A stretch of DNA of 64,000 nt from Planctobacterium sp047947135 (GCA_047947135.1 CP170457.1:4526001-4590000), one strand, 5' to 3'; shown: positions 8,042-17,111, numbered from the stretch's first letter. Translations and numbers: made by a program. Notes: a model not told the origin generated them from the letters alone.

Positions 8042-8932
8042 ATGTGGCAGCGACTCGGTAGAGTTATCGAACCCTTTAGTCTTGAAGGATATTCTCATTG
8101 CGCAAATCCATTTCCACTAAACCTTGGCGGAAATAGTTTTCGCATTTTTTTTAATGTAAGAGATATACAAACTAGAAGTCATATTGCATATGTAGATGCG
8201 CAACTAATTAATGACAAATTAACACTTGTTGAGAACTCTACATCAATTGTTTTAAGCCCAGGCGAAAGAGGGGCTTTTGATGATTCTGGTGTATCACTGG
8301 GAAACATCATATGTCACAACGGTACTTATTGGCTTTATTACCTTGGCTGGAACCTCGGAAAGACCGTTCCTTGGCGAAACTTCATCGGAGTGGCCAAGAG
8401 CAGTGATTTACTGACATTTAATAAATTAGGTCGTACGCCAATAATTGAGCGAAGTGAAAGGGACCCTTACTCATTATCTTACCCATGTGCCTTCTACCAT
8501 CAACACCAGTTAATGATCTGTTATGGCAGTAATCAAAACTGGCCGGAAGACATGCAAGAAATCATTCACCCACTCCATTTTTCTAGCTCATCAGATGGTA
8601 TTTCATGGGAACCAAAGGACGACATACAAATAGCTGATTACAAGAACTGTAAAATATTGACACGCCCCTCAATTGTTCACTGGCAACAACAAAGGTTGAT
8701 TTTTTTCGGCTACCAAAGTCGCGATAATTATCGTGTTGGTTGCGTTAAAATGGCTGAAAATGGCGATATTAAACCTATGCCAGAATATGAGTTCTCACAA
8801 ACTGGTGACGATTGGGATAGTGATATAATGTGTTACCCCGCTGCTTTTACATTCAATGAAAACCTTTACTTGATGTACAGCGGCAACGGATATGGGGCAA
8901 CTGGGGCAGGACTAGCCAAATGGACCACGTGA
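8042..8932 (+). CDS. Five-bladed beta-propeller protein (GH32/43/68/130-like fold), function unknown
   Basis: A 296-residue protein with the look of a glycoside-hydrolase-type five-bladed propeller: repeated 'HIAYVDAQL', 'GTYWLYYLGWNL', 'SDLLTFNKLG', 'HQLMICYGSNQNW', 'SDGISWEP' and 'LYLMYSGNGYGATGAGLA' segments. There is no signal peptide, so it should act in the cytoplasm. That suggests a lost or altered role rather than extracellular glycan cleavage. It begins 1 nt after the NeuD-like stop and overlaps the following methyltransferase, so it belongs to this operon. Similar proteins occur in other polysaccharide loci, but I cannot assign a reaction. Confidence 0.6.
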   Translation: MWQRLGRVIEPFSLEGYSHCANPFPLNLGGNSFRIFFNVRDIQTRSHIAYVDAQLINDKLTLVENSTSIVLSPGERGAFDDSGVSLGNIICHNGTYWLYYLGWNLGKTVPWRNFIGVAKSSDLLTFNKLGRTPIIERSERDPYSLSYPCAFYHQHQLMICYGSNQNWPEDMQEIIHPLHFSSSSDGISWEPKDDIQIADYKNCKILTRPSIVHWQQQRLIFFGYQSRDNYRVGCVKMAENGDIKPMPEYEFSQTGDDWDSDIMCYPAAFTFNENLYLMYSGNGYGATGAGLAKWTT

Positions 8933-9342
8933 TTAACGTTGAAGACAACTATCTCCTACCAACAACTGTGAGATTAAGAGACTTCCTGAAAAGCTTCGAC
9001 CTTTCAAAGCTGATTGAGGAGGTTCAGAAAAACACACGGCTTTCAGAGGTTGACGCAAACGAATTGATACGAACGCACGCTAATGAAGCGTACTCCAGTT
9101 TAGCCCTTTTTGAAGATATTAATCTACAGAATTGCAGAGTACTTGAAGTGGGTAGCGGACTGGGATTTTTTAGTTTATTTCTAAAGCACTGTGGCGTAAA
9201 TATTGTTTCCCTCGAACCTTCGATAAATGGGTTCTCTGTGTTTTCGAAGTGTCGACATATTATCATTCATCGTTCCAAAATATCTGATCTTGAGCAACTA
9301 GATATTCCAGCAGAAAACATTACACCTGAGCTAGCAGGTGCA

Positions 9343-9433
9343 TATTCTGGCCCATTGGGATCACCTTTTCTGGCCGGTTGGGATCGGTGATTCTGGGTTC
9401 ATCAGGATCACCTATTCCGGTTTTATCGGGATC
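9343..9433 (+). repeat. Terminal repeat array at the left end of the IS21-family element
   Basis: Four tandem degenerate units of about 22-25 bp, each with a TTCTGG/TTCCGG core followed by a GGGATC/AGGATC core: starting near 9343, 9367, 9391 and 9413. Two matching units in opposite orientation lie at the right end (about 11881-11929). These are probable IstA-binding sites. Confidence 0.7.
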
Positions 9434-9540
9434 GCTTTTGAGATGTCACCAGAATGATGACATGAACCAATTTGAGTCTTTTTTGACGCATTGATTTTCA
9501 ACAGATTTGCTAGCCTTGTTCCTTTTTGATCGGAACAGAC

Positions 9541-11085
9541 ATGGCTACAAAGAGGTTAACAATGCGTAATATCAGAGAAATACTTCGACTTCATTTTGAA
9601 GCCAAACTTAGTCTGCGAAAAATAAGCATCTGTACTAAAGCCAGTGTGGGTGGCGTGCAAAAGCTGCTCGCTAAGGTTAAGCAATGCGAACTCACTTGGC
9701 CTTTACCGGATACTATGGATGATGTGCAACTCGCGAGGCTGCTTTATCCAAAGTCCGATCCCAGGCCGTCAAAACGCTTTGCATTGCCCAATTGGGTTGA
9801 GGTACATCAAGAGCTAAAAGCAAGAGCTACCTCCAAACAATTATTATGGGAAGAGTACACTCAGCAGTATCCAAATCGTAGTTATAGCTACTCGCAGTAT
9901 TGTCATCATTATGAAGCGTGGCGTGCGAAACAGCGCCGCTCAATGCGGCAGACTCACAAGGCGGGCGAGAAATTGTTTGTCGACTATGCAGGCCAGACGG
10001 TGCCCGTAGTCAATGGCAGTACCGGTGAAGTACGCACCGCTCAGATATTCGTGGCGGTCATGGGGGCATCCAATTACACTTTCGCTGAAGCGACCTACAG
10101 CCAAAGCTTACCCGATTGGCTGGGGAGCCATGCCAGAGCGTTTGCCTTCTTGGGTGGCGTACCGGAATTGATCATACCGGATAACCTAAAAAGCGGGGTG
10201 ACTAAAGCCTGTCGGTACGATCCCGATGTGAATCCCTCCTACCAGCAATTAGCCGCACACTATGGCGTAGCGATTATGCCAGCCAGACCTTATAAGCCAA
10301 AAGATAAGTCCAAGGCGGAAGTGGGCGTGCAAATCATCGAGCGCTGGATATTGGCGCGGCTTCGCCACCACACCTTCTTCTCATTGGCGGAGTTGAACAC
10401 CTGCATCAAAGCCTTGTTGGTTGACGTTAACAACAAGCCCTTTAAACAGTTCAAAGGCTCACGGATAACCTGGTTCAAGTCCATCGATAAACCGGTATTA
10501 GCACCACTGCCTAAGCATCCTTATCAGTACACCAATATCAAACAGGTCAAAGTGAATATCGACTACCACGTCCAGTATGATGAGCACCTGTACTCGGTGC
10601 CGCACCACCTGGTTGGCGAACGTATTGAGCTGCATGCCAAGGCCAATGTGATTGAACTACTGTTCCACAACAATCTGGTTGCCAGTCACGCTCGGCAATA
10701 CCGTGCGGGCATGACAACCACGCCCAGCCACATGCCCACCCAACATGAGAAACATCATCAATGGTCAGCAGGCAGATTAATGAACTGGGCGAAAGACATT
10801 GGTGATGAGGTATTAGTTTGGGTTAAAACCCAACTGCAACGTAAACAGCATGAGCAACAAGCGTATCGCGTGTGTTTAGGATTGCTGAATCTGTCCCGCC
10901 AGTATCCACAAAAACGCATCAACAATGCCTGTGCCATTGCTAATCAACACAGCCTGTACCGGCTTAAACATATCAAAGATATCCTCACCAGCAACCAAGA
11001 CAAATTGCACCCTGATGCACCAGAACAAGCTTCATTGCTTCCACAATCCCACGAGAATATCCGTGGCCCACAAAGCTTCCACTAA
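9541..11085 (+). CDS. istA: IS21-family transposase IstA
   Basis: A 514-residue DDE transposase counted from the ATG at 9541; an in-frame TTG at 9526 is less likely. The N-terminus is a helix-turn-helix region ('MRNIREILRLHFEAKLSLRK'). The integrase core shows Asp in 'FVDYAGQT' (about D148), Asp in 'IPDNLKS' (about D214) and Glu in 'KSKAEVGVQ' (about E260). The C-terminal Mu-type domain includes 'YSVPHHLVGE'. A GGAA box precedes the ATG. The istB gene follows 12 nt downstream. Confidence 0.94.
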   Translation: MATKRLTMRNIREILRLHFEAKLSLRKISICTKASVGGVQKLLAKVKQCELTWPLPDTMDDVQLARLLYPKSDPRPSKRFALPNWVEVHQELKARATSKQLLWEEYTQQYPNRSYSYSQYCHHYEAWRAKQRRSMRQTHKAGEKLFVDYAGQTVPVVNGSTGEVRTAQIFVAVMGASNYTFAEATYSQSLPDWLGSHARAFAFLGGVPELIIPDNLKSGVTKACRYDPDVNPSYQQLAAHYGVAIMPARPYKPKDKSKAEVGVQIIERWILARLRHHTFFSLAELNTCIKALLVDVNNKPFKQFKGSRITWFKSIDKPVLAPLPKHPYQYTNIKQVKVNIDYHVQYDEHLYSVPHHLVGERIELHAKANVIELLFHNNLVASHARQYRAGMTTTPSHMPTQHEKHHQWSAGRLMNWAKDIGDEVLVWVKTQLQRKQHEQQAYRVCLGLLNLSRQYPQKRINNACAIANQHSLYRLKHIKDILTSNQDKLHPDAPEQASLLPQSHENIRGPQSFH

Positions 11086-11097
11086 CAGGACAATAGC

Positions 11098-11853
11098 ATG
11101 ATAAATCACACACTATCCCAACTTCGCCAGTTGAAACTCACCGGCATGGCAAATGCACTAACAATGCAAACCGAACAACCGGGTAACTACGACAGCTTAA
11201 GCTTCGATGAGCGACTCCAACTACTGACCGACAGCGAACAACATGAGCGCGAGCAGCGTAAACAACAACGTCTACTCAAAGCCGCCAAACTTAAAATAGA
11301 CGCCAAGGCACGGGACATCGACTACGCCCAGCCCAGAGGCTTGAACCAATCCATAATGGCCTCTCTGCTGCAATGCGACTGGATAAACAAACACCAGAAC
11401 CTGTTACTCACAGGCCCTTGCGGCAGCGGTAAAACCTATCTGGCTTGTGCATTGGCACATACGGCCTGTACCAAGGGTTATAGTGCCAAATATTACCGCA
11501 TCTCTCGACTAATGTTGGAACTCACACAAGCTAAAGCCGATGGCACTTACAGCAAAACGCTACAGCAGCTTGCACGCATGGATATGCTCATTCTGGACGA
11601 CTGGGGATTGGAACCTCTGAAAGCTGTTCACAGAAATGATCTAATGGAAATCATGGACGACAGAAACGGCAGTTCATCCACCGTAATCATCAGCCAATTA
11701 CCGACAGATGAGTGGTATCAATCCATCGGCGATAACACATTAGCAGATGCAATCTTAGATCGGCTTATGCACAATGCTCACCGGATAAATTTAAAAGGGG
11801 AATCAATGCGAAAAATACAGTCTGAGTTGACCCATCGGGATCACTTAGGGTAA
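11098..11853 (+). CDS. istB: IS21-family helper ATPase IstB
   Basis: A 251-residue AAA+ ATPase of the DnaC/IstB type that helps IstA choose and engage target DNA. Walker A is GPCGSGKT (residues 106-113), Walker B is 'DMLILDDWG', and the C-terminal arginine-containing 'ILDRLMHNAHRI' is typical. It starts 12 nt after istA. The length matches the family and no disabling change is seen. Confidence 0.95.
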   Translation: MINHTLSQLRQLKLTGMANALTMQTEQPGNYDSLSFDERLQLLTDSEQHEREQRKQQRLLKAAKLKIDAKARDIDYAQPRGLNQSIMASLLQCDWINKHQNLLLTGPCGSGKTYLACALAHTACTKGYSAKYYRISRLMLELTQAKADGTYSKTLQQLARMDMLILDDWGLEPLKAVHRNDLMEIMDDRNGSSSTVIISQLPTDEWYQSIGDNTLADAILDRLMHNAHRINLKGESMRKIQSELTHRDHLG

Positions 11854-12421
11854 AACACACACTCGTGCAATGCGTCAAAGATTAGTGATCCTGATGAAAC
11901 CAGAATTACTGATCCCCATCACCGGAATATGCAGCAGGAGAGTTTGATATCATTTTTAGCAATAATGTCATCGAGCATATTCCCAATTATGTGGATGCAT
12001 TAAATGCATTAAAAAATTGCCTGGCTCCAAATGGAATCATGATTCATAGTTGCCCCAATTACAACTTCCCTTACGAACCACACTTTGGTTTACCCATTAT
12101 TAAATCAGCGCCAAAGTTAACTACATTCTTTTTTGCTAAACGAATTGAAAAGATGACGGATGTATGGAAATCACTTAACTTTATATCTGCAAGCGATATA
12201 AAAAGTTATTGTGCACAAGCTGGACTAGAAGTTGAGTTTGATCAAAATATTGTGCTCAAAACATTGTCAAGATTAAAGTCAGACCCTCTATTTATTGAAC
12301 GTCATAAGAAATTAGGCTCACTAATACTGTCACTGGAGAAAACTGGCCTTTTCAAGTTACTAAACAAACTACCTGCCTCTGTCCTTTCTCCAATGACGTT
12401 TAAAATTAGAAATCCAAAGAA

Positions 12422-13327
12422 TTAAAATTCAGCAAACCAGCTACCATTAAATATGTTGGACTTGAACAGATCTTTTGAGAAAACGTCCTTCCCAACGACT
12501 TTTTGTGTATTCCTATTTTGTTTTGAAGTTTTATTATAAATTAGCTTTTCCCTCGCTTTTACTATCGTTTCCTCAGGGAAAAGTGCTGTTACAATGTTGC
12601 GAAACCATGAATATGTACTCAATCGACTCCAAATATTGAACCCTTGACCAGCCATATTTACTGGCTGCGCATCAGTATTACTTGGCTCAAAATATGGCTG
12701 TAAACCAGTAAAAGTCTCTATCTTTTTTAGTACCAAGACTGGATTTTCCTTTACCATGTTAAAATCAAGCAACAACAAACGCCCTTCAAAAGCCTTTTTG
12801 AATTCCTCAATTACCTGCATAAAGTCAAACTCTTGCAGTTTTAGCTCTAATGGTTCACCTTCCACTTCCATCTTATGATAAGTGATGAAATCCTTAAATT
12901 CTTTCACATTGACATCATAACCTTTCAAATACCAATACAAGGACTCTACCCAGTCATATGGCTCTCTAAGAACCAATATGATCTTCTGATTTGAATCACA
13001 TTGCTTGTATTTGGCAATAAATGATTTATCCAGGAAATAAATGGGACTAATATCAAAACTCTTTTTCTTTGCTTCTGCGGCCTTATCAAATAGCCCTGCA
13101 TACCAGTCAAAACCTTTTCCATAGTTGAAACCGTAAAAATCTATCTCTTTCCTCAAGGGTAATTTTACTTGGGGATGATTTGCTAAAACCGTATAAAGCC
13201 AGGTGGAACTCGCTCTGGGCATACCTGCGATAATTGTGGTTTCGTGGTCAATGTATTCTTTTTTGTTTGTCACTTTGTTAATCCAATTTGGTTGAATAGG
13301 TCCATTATTGATATCTCCGTACCACAA
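12422..13327 (-). CDS. Sulfotransferase
   Basis: A 301-residue PAPS-dependent sulfotransferase predicted to sulfate a glycan or lipid-linked sugar. The 5'-phosphosulfate loop is 'GMPRASSTWLY' (residues 35-45). The 3'-phosphate-binding segment is 'REPYDWVESLYWY' (121-133). Both are needed for PAPS binding. Sulfated polysaccharides are common in marine bacteria. The start is TTG at 13327, with no in-frame ATG before residue 36, so the exact N-terminus is uncertain. It overlaps the upstream GtrA-like gene by 23 nt and is the last gene of the minus-strand cluster. Its stop shares bases with the stop of the convergent methyltransferase. Confidence 0.82.
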   Translation of the reverse strand: MWYGDINNGPIQPNWINKVTNKKEYIDHETTIIAGMPRASSTWLYTVLANHPQVKLPLRKEIDFYGFNYGKGFDWYAGLFDKAAEAKKKSFDISPIYFLDKSFIAKYKQCDSNQKIILVLREPYDWVESLYWYLKGYDVNVKEFKDFITYHKMEVEGEPLELKLQEFDFMQVIEEFKKAFEGRLLLLDFNMVKENPVLVLKKIETFTGLQPYFEPSNTDAQPVNMAGQGFNIWSRLSTYSWFRNIVTALFPEETIVKAREKLIYNKTSKQNRNTQKVVGKDVFSKDLFKSNIFNGSWFAEF

Positions 13328-13646
13328 GCATTGTCACCCCGGAAAGTAACACGACTATAATGAACTGGCTCATATAAACGGGAAATTCCAACTGTTCATA
13401 AAGTAGCCACAAGAGAAGTCTGTTGAATATGAAAATAATTGCATAAAGACCTAGTATTTTTGCTAGGTTGAGTTTGCTAGCGAGATATTTCATTTGCAAT
13501 ATATAAAGCAACAGCCCGACTGAAATAGTCAAAAATAGAGCGGCGTTAATAGAAAACTCAAGACTAATAAGCAAGGTCAAAAGTAAAATACCCAACACAT
13601 TTCGGGTCGCAGCAAACACGTAAAATAATCCTATTTGTTGCCACAT
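13305..13646 (-). CDS. GtrA-like four-helix membrane protein
   Basis: A 113-residue protein with four predicted transmembrane helices and the spacing of GtrA family proteins, which are thought to flip undecaprenyl-phosphate-linked sugars or act as their accessory. The second half ('KILGLYAIIFIFNRLLLWLL ... SQFIIVVLLSGVTMLVVRRY') fits best. The ATG at 13646 ('MWQQIGLFYVF') was chosen because GGAAG lies 8 nt before it; longer starts at 13664 (ATG) and 13685 (TTG) exist. A GtrB-like transferase and a GT-C-like membrane protein are nearby, which supports a gtr-type side-chain modification set. Confidence 0.6.
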   Translation of the reverse strand: MWQQIGLFYVFAATRNVLGILLLTLLISLEFSINAALFLTISVGLLLYILQMKYLASKLNLAKILGLYAIIFIFNRLLLWLLYEQLEFPVYMSQFIIVVLLSGVTMLVVRRYQ

Positions 13647-13701
13647 TTTTTCAACTTCCGACATCCTCAAATTAGTTATTCCCAAGTCTCAAAGTAAACG
13701 G

Positions 13702-14571
13702 TCACTCGCTATTTTTGCCCTGCTTCTGTTTCCATTTATTATTTAAAAACTGCTCAACACTTAAGATATTTGATTCTAAGAATCCCAACAATTGCAGCTC
13801 TTTAGAAGACAATTTCACGGGAGATATTATCTGTGATAAATCGATCTGCTGTTTAAAAACCGGTAACGAATACAGATGATTTATGGCTCGCCGAACTTGC
13901 CCAGAACCATTATGGCCACTGGCATGAAAGACCATACTATCTAACACGATAAAATCTCCGGCCTTCGCCTGTACCTGCAAGGCATTATTCTTTACAAAAT
14001 CTGGTGAAGGAAAATCAACAAATTTATGAGATCCTGGGAGAACGAAGGTGGCACCATTATCCAACGTAAAATCATCAACGCAATATATGGCATTGACCGC
14101 CAACGGACTAGAACTTGTATAGTGCATGTAGGGCAGATCTCGATGCCAGCGACCTTGACTAAAAATTGTATTGGGTTCGTTTACCGCACCATTTTGTGCA
14201 TTCAACAAATACTTGCCTGGAATTAAATTTTCGACAAGATTGACAACATTTGGATTACAAGCAAGCTCTATAAACAGCTTGCCTCCCATAGAAAGTGGCG
14301 CTCGAAGAAGGTTCTTTTCTCCAATTTGGGCAAGGTACTCAGCAGAAAACTTACGCTGATATTGTTGGTGTAACTGCTCAAATTTGTCTCTTATTTGAGC
14401 TACTTTGTCATTGTCATAACCCGATGATACTACGCTGTATCCTATCCTTCTTATTCTTTCCTCTTGAATCTCAATAGAAGATTTAGCCTGACTATGCTCT
14501 AGTACTCCATAACTATCGCTGGGTATATTATTTTCCATTTTCAAATTCCGTGAGTTTGGCTTTTGATTCAT
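13702..14571 (-). CDS. Phytanoyl-CoA dioxygenase (PhyH) family Fe(II)/2-oxoglutarate oxygenase
   Basis: A 289-residue non-haem iron oxygenase that should hydroxylate its substrate with O2 and 2-oxoglutarate. The iron-binding facial triad is visible: His143 and Asp145 in 'RWHRDLPYMH' and His216 in 'MVFHASGHNGSG', with Arg227/228 likely to hold 2-oxoglutarate. It overlaps the 3' end of the GtrB-like gene by 44 nt, if the ATG at 14571 (AAGG box 7 nt upstream) is the start; ATG at 14538 is an alternative. Its place inside a gtr-like module suggests a sugar or lipid carrier as substrate, but this is inference. Confidence 0.82.
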   Translation of the reverse strand: MNQKPNSRNLKMENNIPSDSYGVLEHSQAKSSIEIQEERIRRIGYSVVSSGYDNDKVAQIRDKFEQLHQQYQRKFSAEYLAQIGEKNLLRAPLSMGGKLFIELACNPNVVNLVENLIPGKYLLNAQNGAVNEPNTIFSQGRWHRDLPYMHYTSSSPLAVNAIYCVDDFTLDNGATFVLPGSHKFVDFPSPDFVKNNALQVQAKAGDFIVLDSMVFHASGHNGSGQVRRAINHLYSLPVFKQQIDLSQIISPVKLSSKELQLLGFLESNILSVEQFLNNKWKQKQGKNSE

Positions 14572-15484
14572 AAATTTGCCTTATTATACTCCTCGGACGG
14601 CGCTTTACTTCAAGGAAAATCTTAGAAAGGTAGATACCAAGAATCCCCATAAAAAAAATAATCAAACCTGAAAAAAGCCATATTGATGCGATTACTGAGG
14701 TATAACCTGAAGGAGGTTCAGACACGAGGAAATACTGACCAAGAATATAGGCTATAAACATGACCGCTGAGCAAGCTATTGCCAAGCCACTGTAAAAAAT
14801 AAAAATCAAAGGGAAGTTACTAAATGAAGTAATAGCATTGACCAGGCTTGTTATACGCTTGCGCATGCTGTAACTGGTTTGACTTGTTGAAAGTTTTTCT
14901 ACAGTCAAAAAAACCTGGCTGAAACCTGTTAATAAAAACAAGCCTCCGATATTCAATTCGGCCTCTTCGTGAAGCAACAATGCTTGTACATATCGCTTAG
15001 TCATCAGCCTAGCAGTTACAATATTATCGGGTTGAGGCAACTGCGTAAAAAAACGAAATAGACGATAAAATATAAACCCTGTTAAGCGTTCAAAAAAACC
15101 ACCTTTACGTTTGGTCTGCACACCATAAACAACGTCAACCGGACATGCTTCGATTTTGTCATTAAATGTTGCAAACCATTCGGGTTGTTCCTCGAGATCG
15201 CTATCTATTAAAAAAATCATCTCCCCGTTTGCATGCGCCAAACCAGACATTATCGCTTTGTGATGACCAAAGTTTCGAGAAAGATCTATTAGTTTAATTG
15301 CGACGCGCGACTCTTCGATTAACTCTTTTACGATAGATAAACTTCCATCAGGAGAACCATCATTGACAATAATGATTTCAAAATCATCGCCATAAACTGG
15401 AAAAACAACTTTTACCGTGCGCTCAATGAACTCTTGTATGTACTTTTCAGAGCAATATAAAGTTGTAACAACAGATAGCTTCAT
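14528..15484 (-). CDS. Family 2 glycosyltransferase, GtrB/DPM1-like
   Basis: A 318-residue enzyme expected to move a sugar from a nucleotide donor to undecaprenyl phosphate on the inner face of the membrane. The GT-A domain shows 'KLSVVTTLYCSEKYI', 'EIIIVNDGSPDGS' and 'MIFLIDSDLEEQPEW' (the D-x-D-type metal site), 'LSRNFGHHKAIM', then 'GVQTKRKG'. Two transmembrane helices follow in the last ~90 residues ('LIFIFYSGLAIACSAVMFI', 'IASIWLFSGLIIFFMGILG'), as in GtrB/ArnC. ATG at 15484 was preferred over TTG at 15493. With the GtrA-like and GT-C-like neighbours it forms a likely periplasmic sugar-addition module. Confidence 0.88.
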   Translation of the reverse strand: MKLSVVTTLYCSEKYIQEFIERTVKVVFPVYGDDFEIIIVNDGSPDGSLSIVKELIEESRVAIKLIDLSRNFGHHKAIMSGLAHANGEMIFLIDSDLEEQPEWFATFNDKIEACPVDVVYGVQTKRKGGFFERLTGFIFYRLFRFFTQLPQPDNIVTARLMTKRYVQALLLHEEAELNIGGLFLLTGFSQVFLTVEKLSTSQTSYSMRKRITSLVNAITSFSNFPLIFIFYSGLAIACSAVMFIAYILGQYFLVSEPPSGYTSVIASIWLFSGLIIFFMGILGIYLSKIFLEVKRRPRSIIRQIYESKAKLTEFENGK

Positions 15485-15544
15485 TGTTATCAAAAACCTT
15501 TTTTTATATTTTCTTAATAGCTGCCGCAGACAATCATACAGCTT

Positions 15545-17089
15545 TTAGAAATTCAGGATATACAGAGGCCCAGCTATCGGTTCAATAAATACGAAACCTG
15601 GCTTTTTTAGCGACAATAAATCAATTTCCTTTCTTCCTAAAAGATAGGTCTTATTATGCTTGAGCCTCTCATACGTTTTTTGAATCATCTTAAAAGAATT
15701 CGAATCCTCACCATAGTGCAGCTTCGCTGCAGCTACTGATAGGGCGACTAACTCAGGATCATAAGAAAGAAAGCTGTATTGATAAGACAACGGAGGTATT
15801 AGCATTCCGGCTTCACCATAGGCCAACTTGGCTGTGACGCCCCTGACAGGACTAATTGCACCTAAAGGGTTCCCTACAACCTCTTCGTGGTGTGCTGTGC
15901 TCAACTGGTGACCGATGTGGACTATACATTGCCGCTTCTGCAATGAACAACCTATACTCTGAAAAACCAATACTAATAACCCAAATGAAAAAATTGCCGA
16001 CAACATAGCCAGGGTTGAAGCATTGCCATTCTCAAAAAGGCTTATTCCGAGTAAAAGCAAAGTAATACCGGACATTACGGGTAAGACATAGTCAAAATAG
16101 TTTTTTGGAGACAGAGTAAACCCAGAGATTACCTGAAAATTAACAACAAAAAACATCAACAGAATGAGTTGTATTGCAAGAACGTAGTATTGACACAAAA
16201 AGGCTCTTTTAAAACCTAAAATCCCTCCCCAAATAAGTGCTAAAAGACAAACAAATATACCGTGTATCGGAACATATAGTTGATGTCCTACTACAAGCTT
16301 ACTGCTCATTGTTTGTGCTGTTTGCCCCCCTACTATTTGAAATAGTATCCATGCCGCTACCGATCCTAAAAGGAATGTTATTGCTGGTGCTACCAACCAT
16401 GCCTGTTGAGAAAAGCGGCGATGAAATTTGTTACGTAAAATATGGTAGAGGAACACGCAACATAGGACAGCCACATAGCCCACCATCACATGAAAATACA
16501 CTAACGGAATGGGCAATAATAATAACCAATATCGTCGATACCTACTGTACAGTAAAATCGATAAACAGATTAGTAAATAGGATAATTGAGGCTCGGGAGT
16601 TCTCAATAGGGAGACATAGCCCTCCCACCCTGAAACTACAGTTTTATAAGTTCTAGGTAACCCAAACCAATCCTTGATCAATGGATTACCATAATTAAAT
16701 AACAGTGAACAGAATAAAACGGTAGGTATCAAAGCCAAACTTTGTAGTTTTCCTAGACCATGTTTCACTAAAATAAACGTCAATCCAGCCGCAAGTATTA
16801 TCGGTGTTGCAACATCAAAAATAAGATTTTGAACAGAACCAGATACCCCCAACCTTATTAAAAAGTAGTTAAGATTGATCAGGTAATACCCTGGTTTCAC
16901 GCGAACCTGATCCGCCATTTGTAATGTCAAATAGGTTTCTTCGTCCCACGCATTGACAAACATAAACTGATCGCTGACTACGATTGCCACTAGCATGGGT
17001 AGCCATAGTAACGCCAGCGAACAGGCTCCTGATGTAATAGCTATGAGATAACTAGTTCGCTGAAATAAGCTGTATGATTGATTTCGCAA
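15545..17089 (-). CDS. Polytopic membrane protein, possible GT-C glycosyltransferase
   Basis: A 514-residue inner-membrane protein with about ten predicted helices and a C-terminal soluble tail. Near the N-terminus, after the first helix, lies 'VNAWDEETYL' with an Asp-Glu pair (residues 49-50), in the place where GT-C enzymes carry their acidic loop motif. I infer that it uses the lipid-linked sugar made by the GtrB-like enzyme downstream. The start is TTG at 17089; no in-frame ATG exists until about residue 32, so the N-terminus is uncertain. It follows the sulfotransferase gene by 22 nt. No close family was recognised. Confidence 0.55.
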   Translation of the reverse strand: MRNQSYSLFQRTSYLIAITSGACSLALLWLPMLVAIVVSDQFMFVNAWDEETYLTLQMADQVRVKPGYYLINLNYFLIRLGVSGSVQNLIFDVATPIILAAGLTFILVKHGLGKLQSLALIPTVLFCSLLFNYGNPLIKDWFGLPRTYKTVVSGWEGYVSLLRTPEPQLSYLLICLSILLYSRYRRYWLLLLPIPLVYFHVMVGYVAVLCCVFLYHILRNKFHRRFSQQAWLVAPAITFLLGSVAAWILFQIVGGQTAQTMSSKLVVGHQLYVPIHGIFVCLLALIWGGILGFKRAFLCQYYVLAIQLILLMFFVVNFQVISGFTLSPKNYFDYVLPVMSGITLLLLGISLFENGNASTLAMLSAIFSFGLLVLVFQSIGCSLQKRQCIVHIGHQLSTAHHEEVVGNPLGAISPVRGVTAKLAYGEAGMLIPPLSYQYSFLSYDPELVALSVAAAKLHYGEDSNSFKMIQKTYERLKHNKTYLLGRKEIDLLSLKKPGFVFIEPIAGPLYILNF

Positions 17090-17111
17090 GGATTTAACTC
17101 AGTAGAACACG

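Larger units (their letters stand above)
9343..11929 (+). mobile_element. IS21-family insertion sequence, complete, 2587 bp
   Basis: The ends are TATTCTGG... at 9343 and ...CCGGAATA at 11929, flanked by a 4-bp TGCA duplication (9339-9342 and 11930-11933). It carries istA and istB in the usual order with 12 nt between them. Several spaced terminal repeats occur at both ends, as known for IS21 transposase-binding sites. Both genes are intact, so it may be mobile. It splits a methyltransferase in the polysaccharide operon. Confidence 0.93.
8920..12425 (+). pseudogene. SAM-dependent methyltransferase split by an IS21-family element
   Basis: The 5' part (8920-9342) has the SAM motif 'VLEVGSGLGFFSLF' (from about residue 74). 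The 3' part (11934-12425) continues with 'AAGEFDIIFSNNVIEHIPNY' and 'CLAPNGIMIHSCPNYNFPYE', typical of Methyltransf_11/23 proteins. Removing the IS and one TGCA copy rejoins the parts in frame as a 304-residue protein. The start ATG at 8920 overlaps the previous gene by 13 nt; a GTG at 8929 in a GTGA stop/start overlap is an alternative. As it stands the SAM loop is separated from the catalytic core, and the gene should be inactive. The 3' end overlaps the convergent sulfotransferase by 4 nt. Confidence 0.9.

Noticed and set aside
16237..16656. Open plus-strand frame of 139 codons
   Set aside because: It is antisense to the 514-residue membrane protein, has no ribosome-binding site and reads like a complement of hydrophobic codons.
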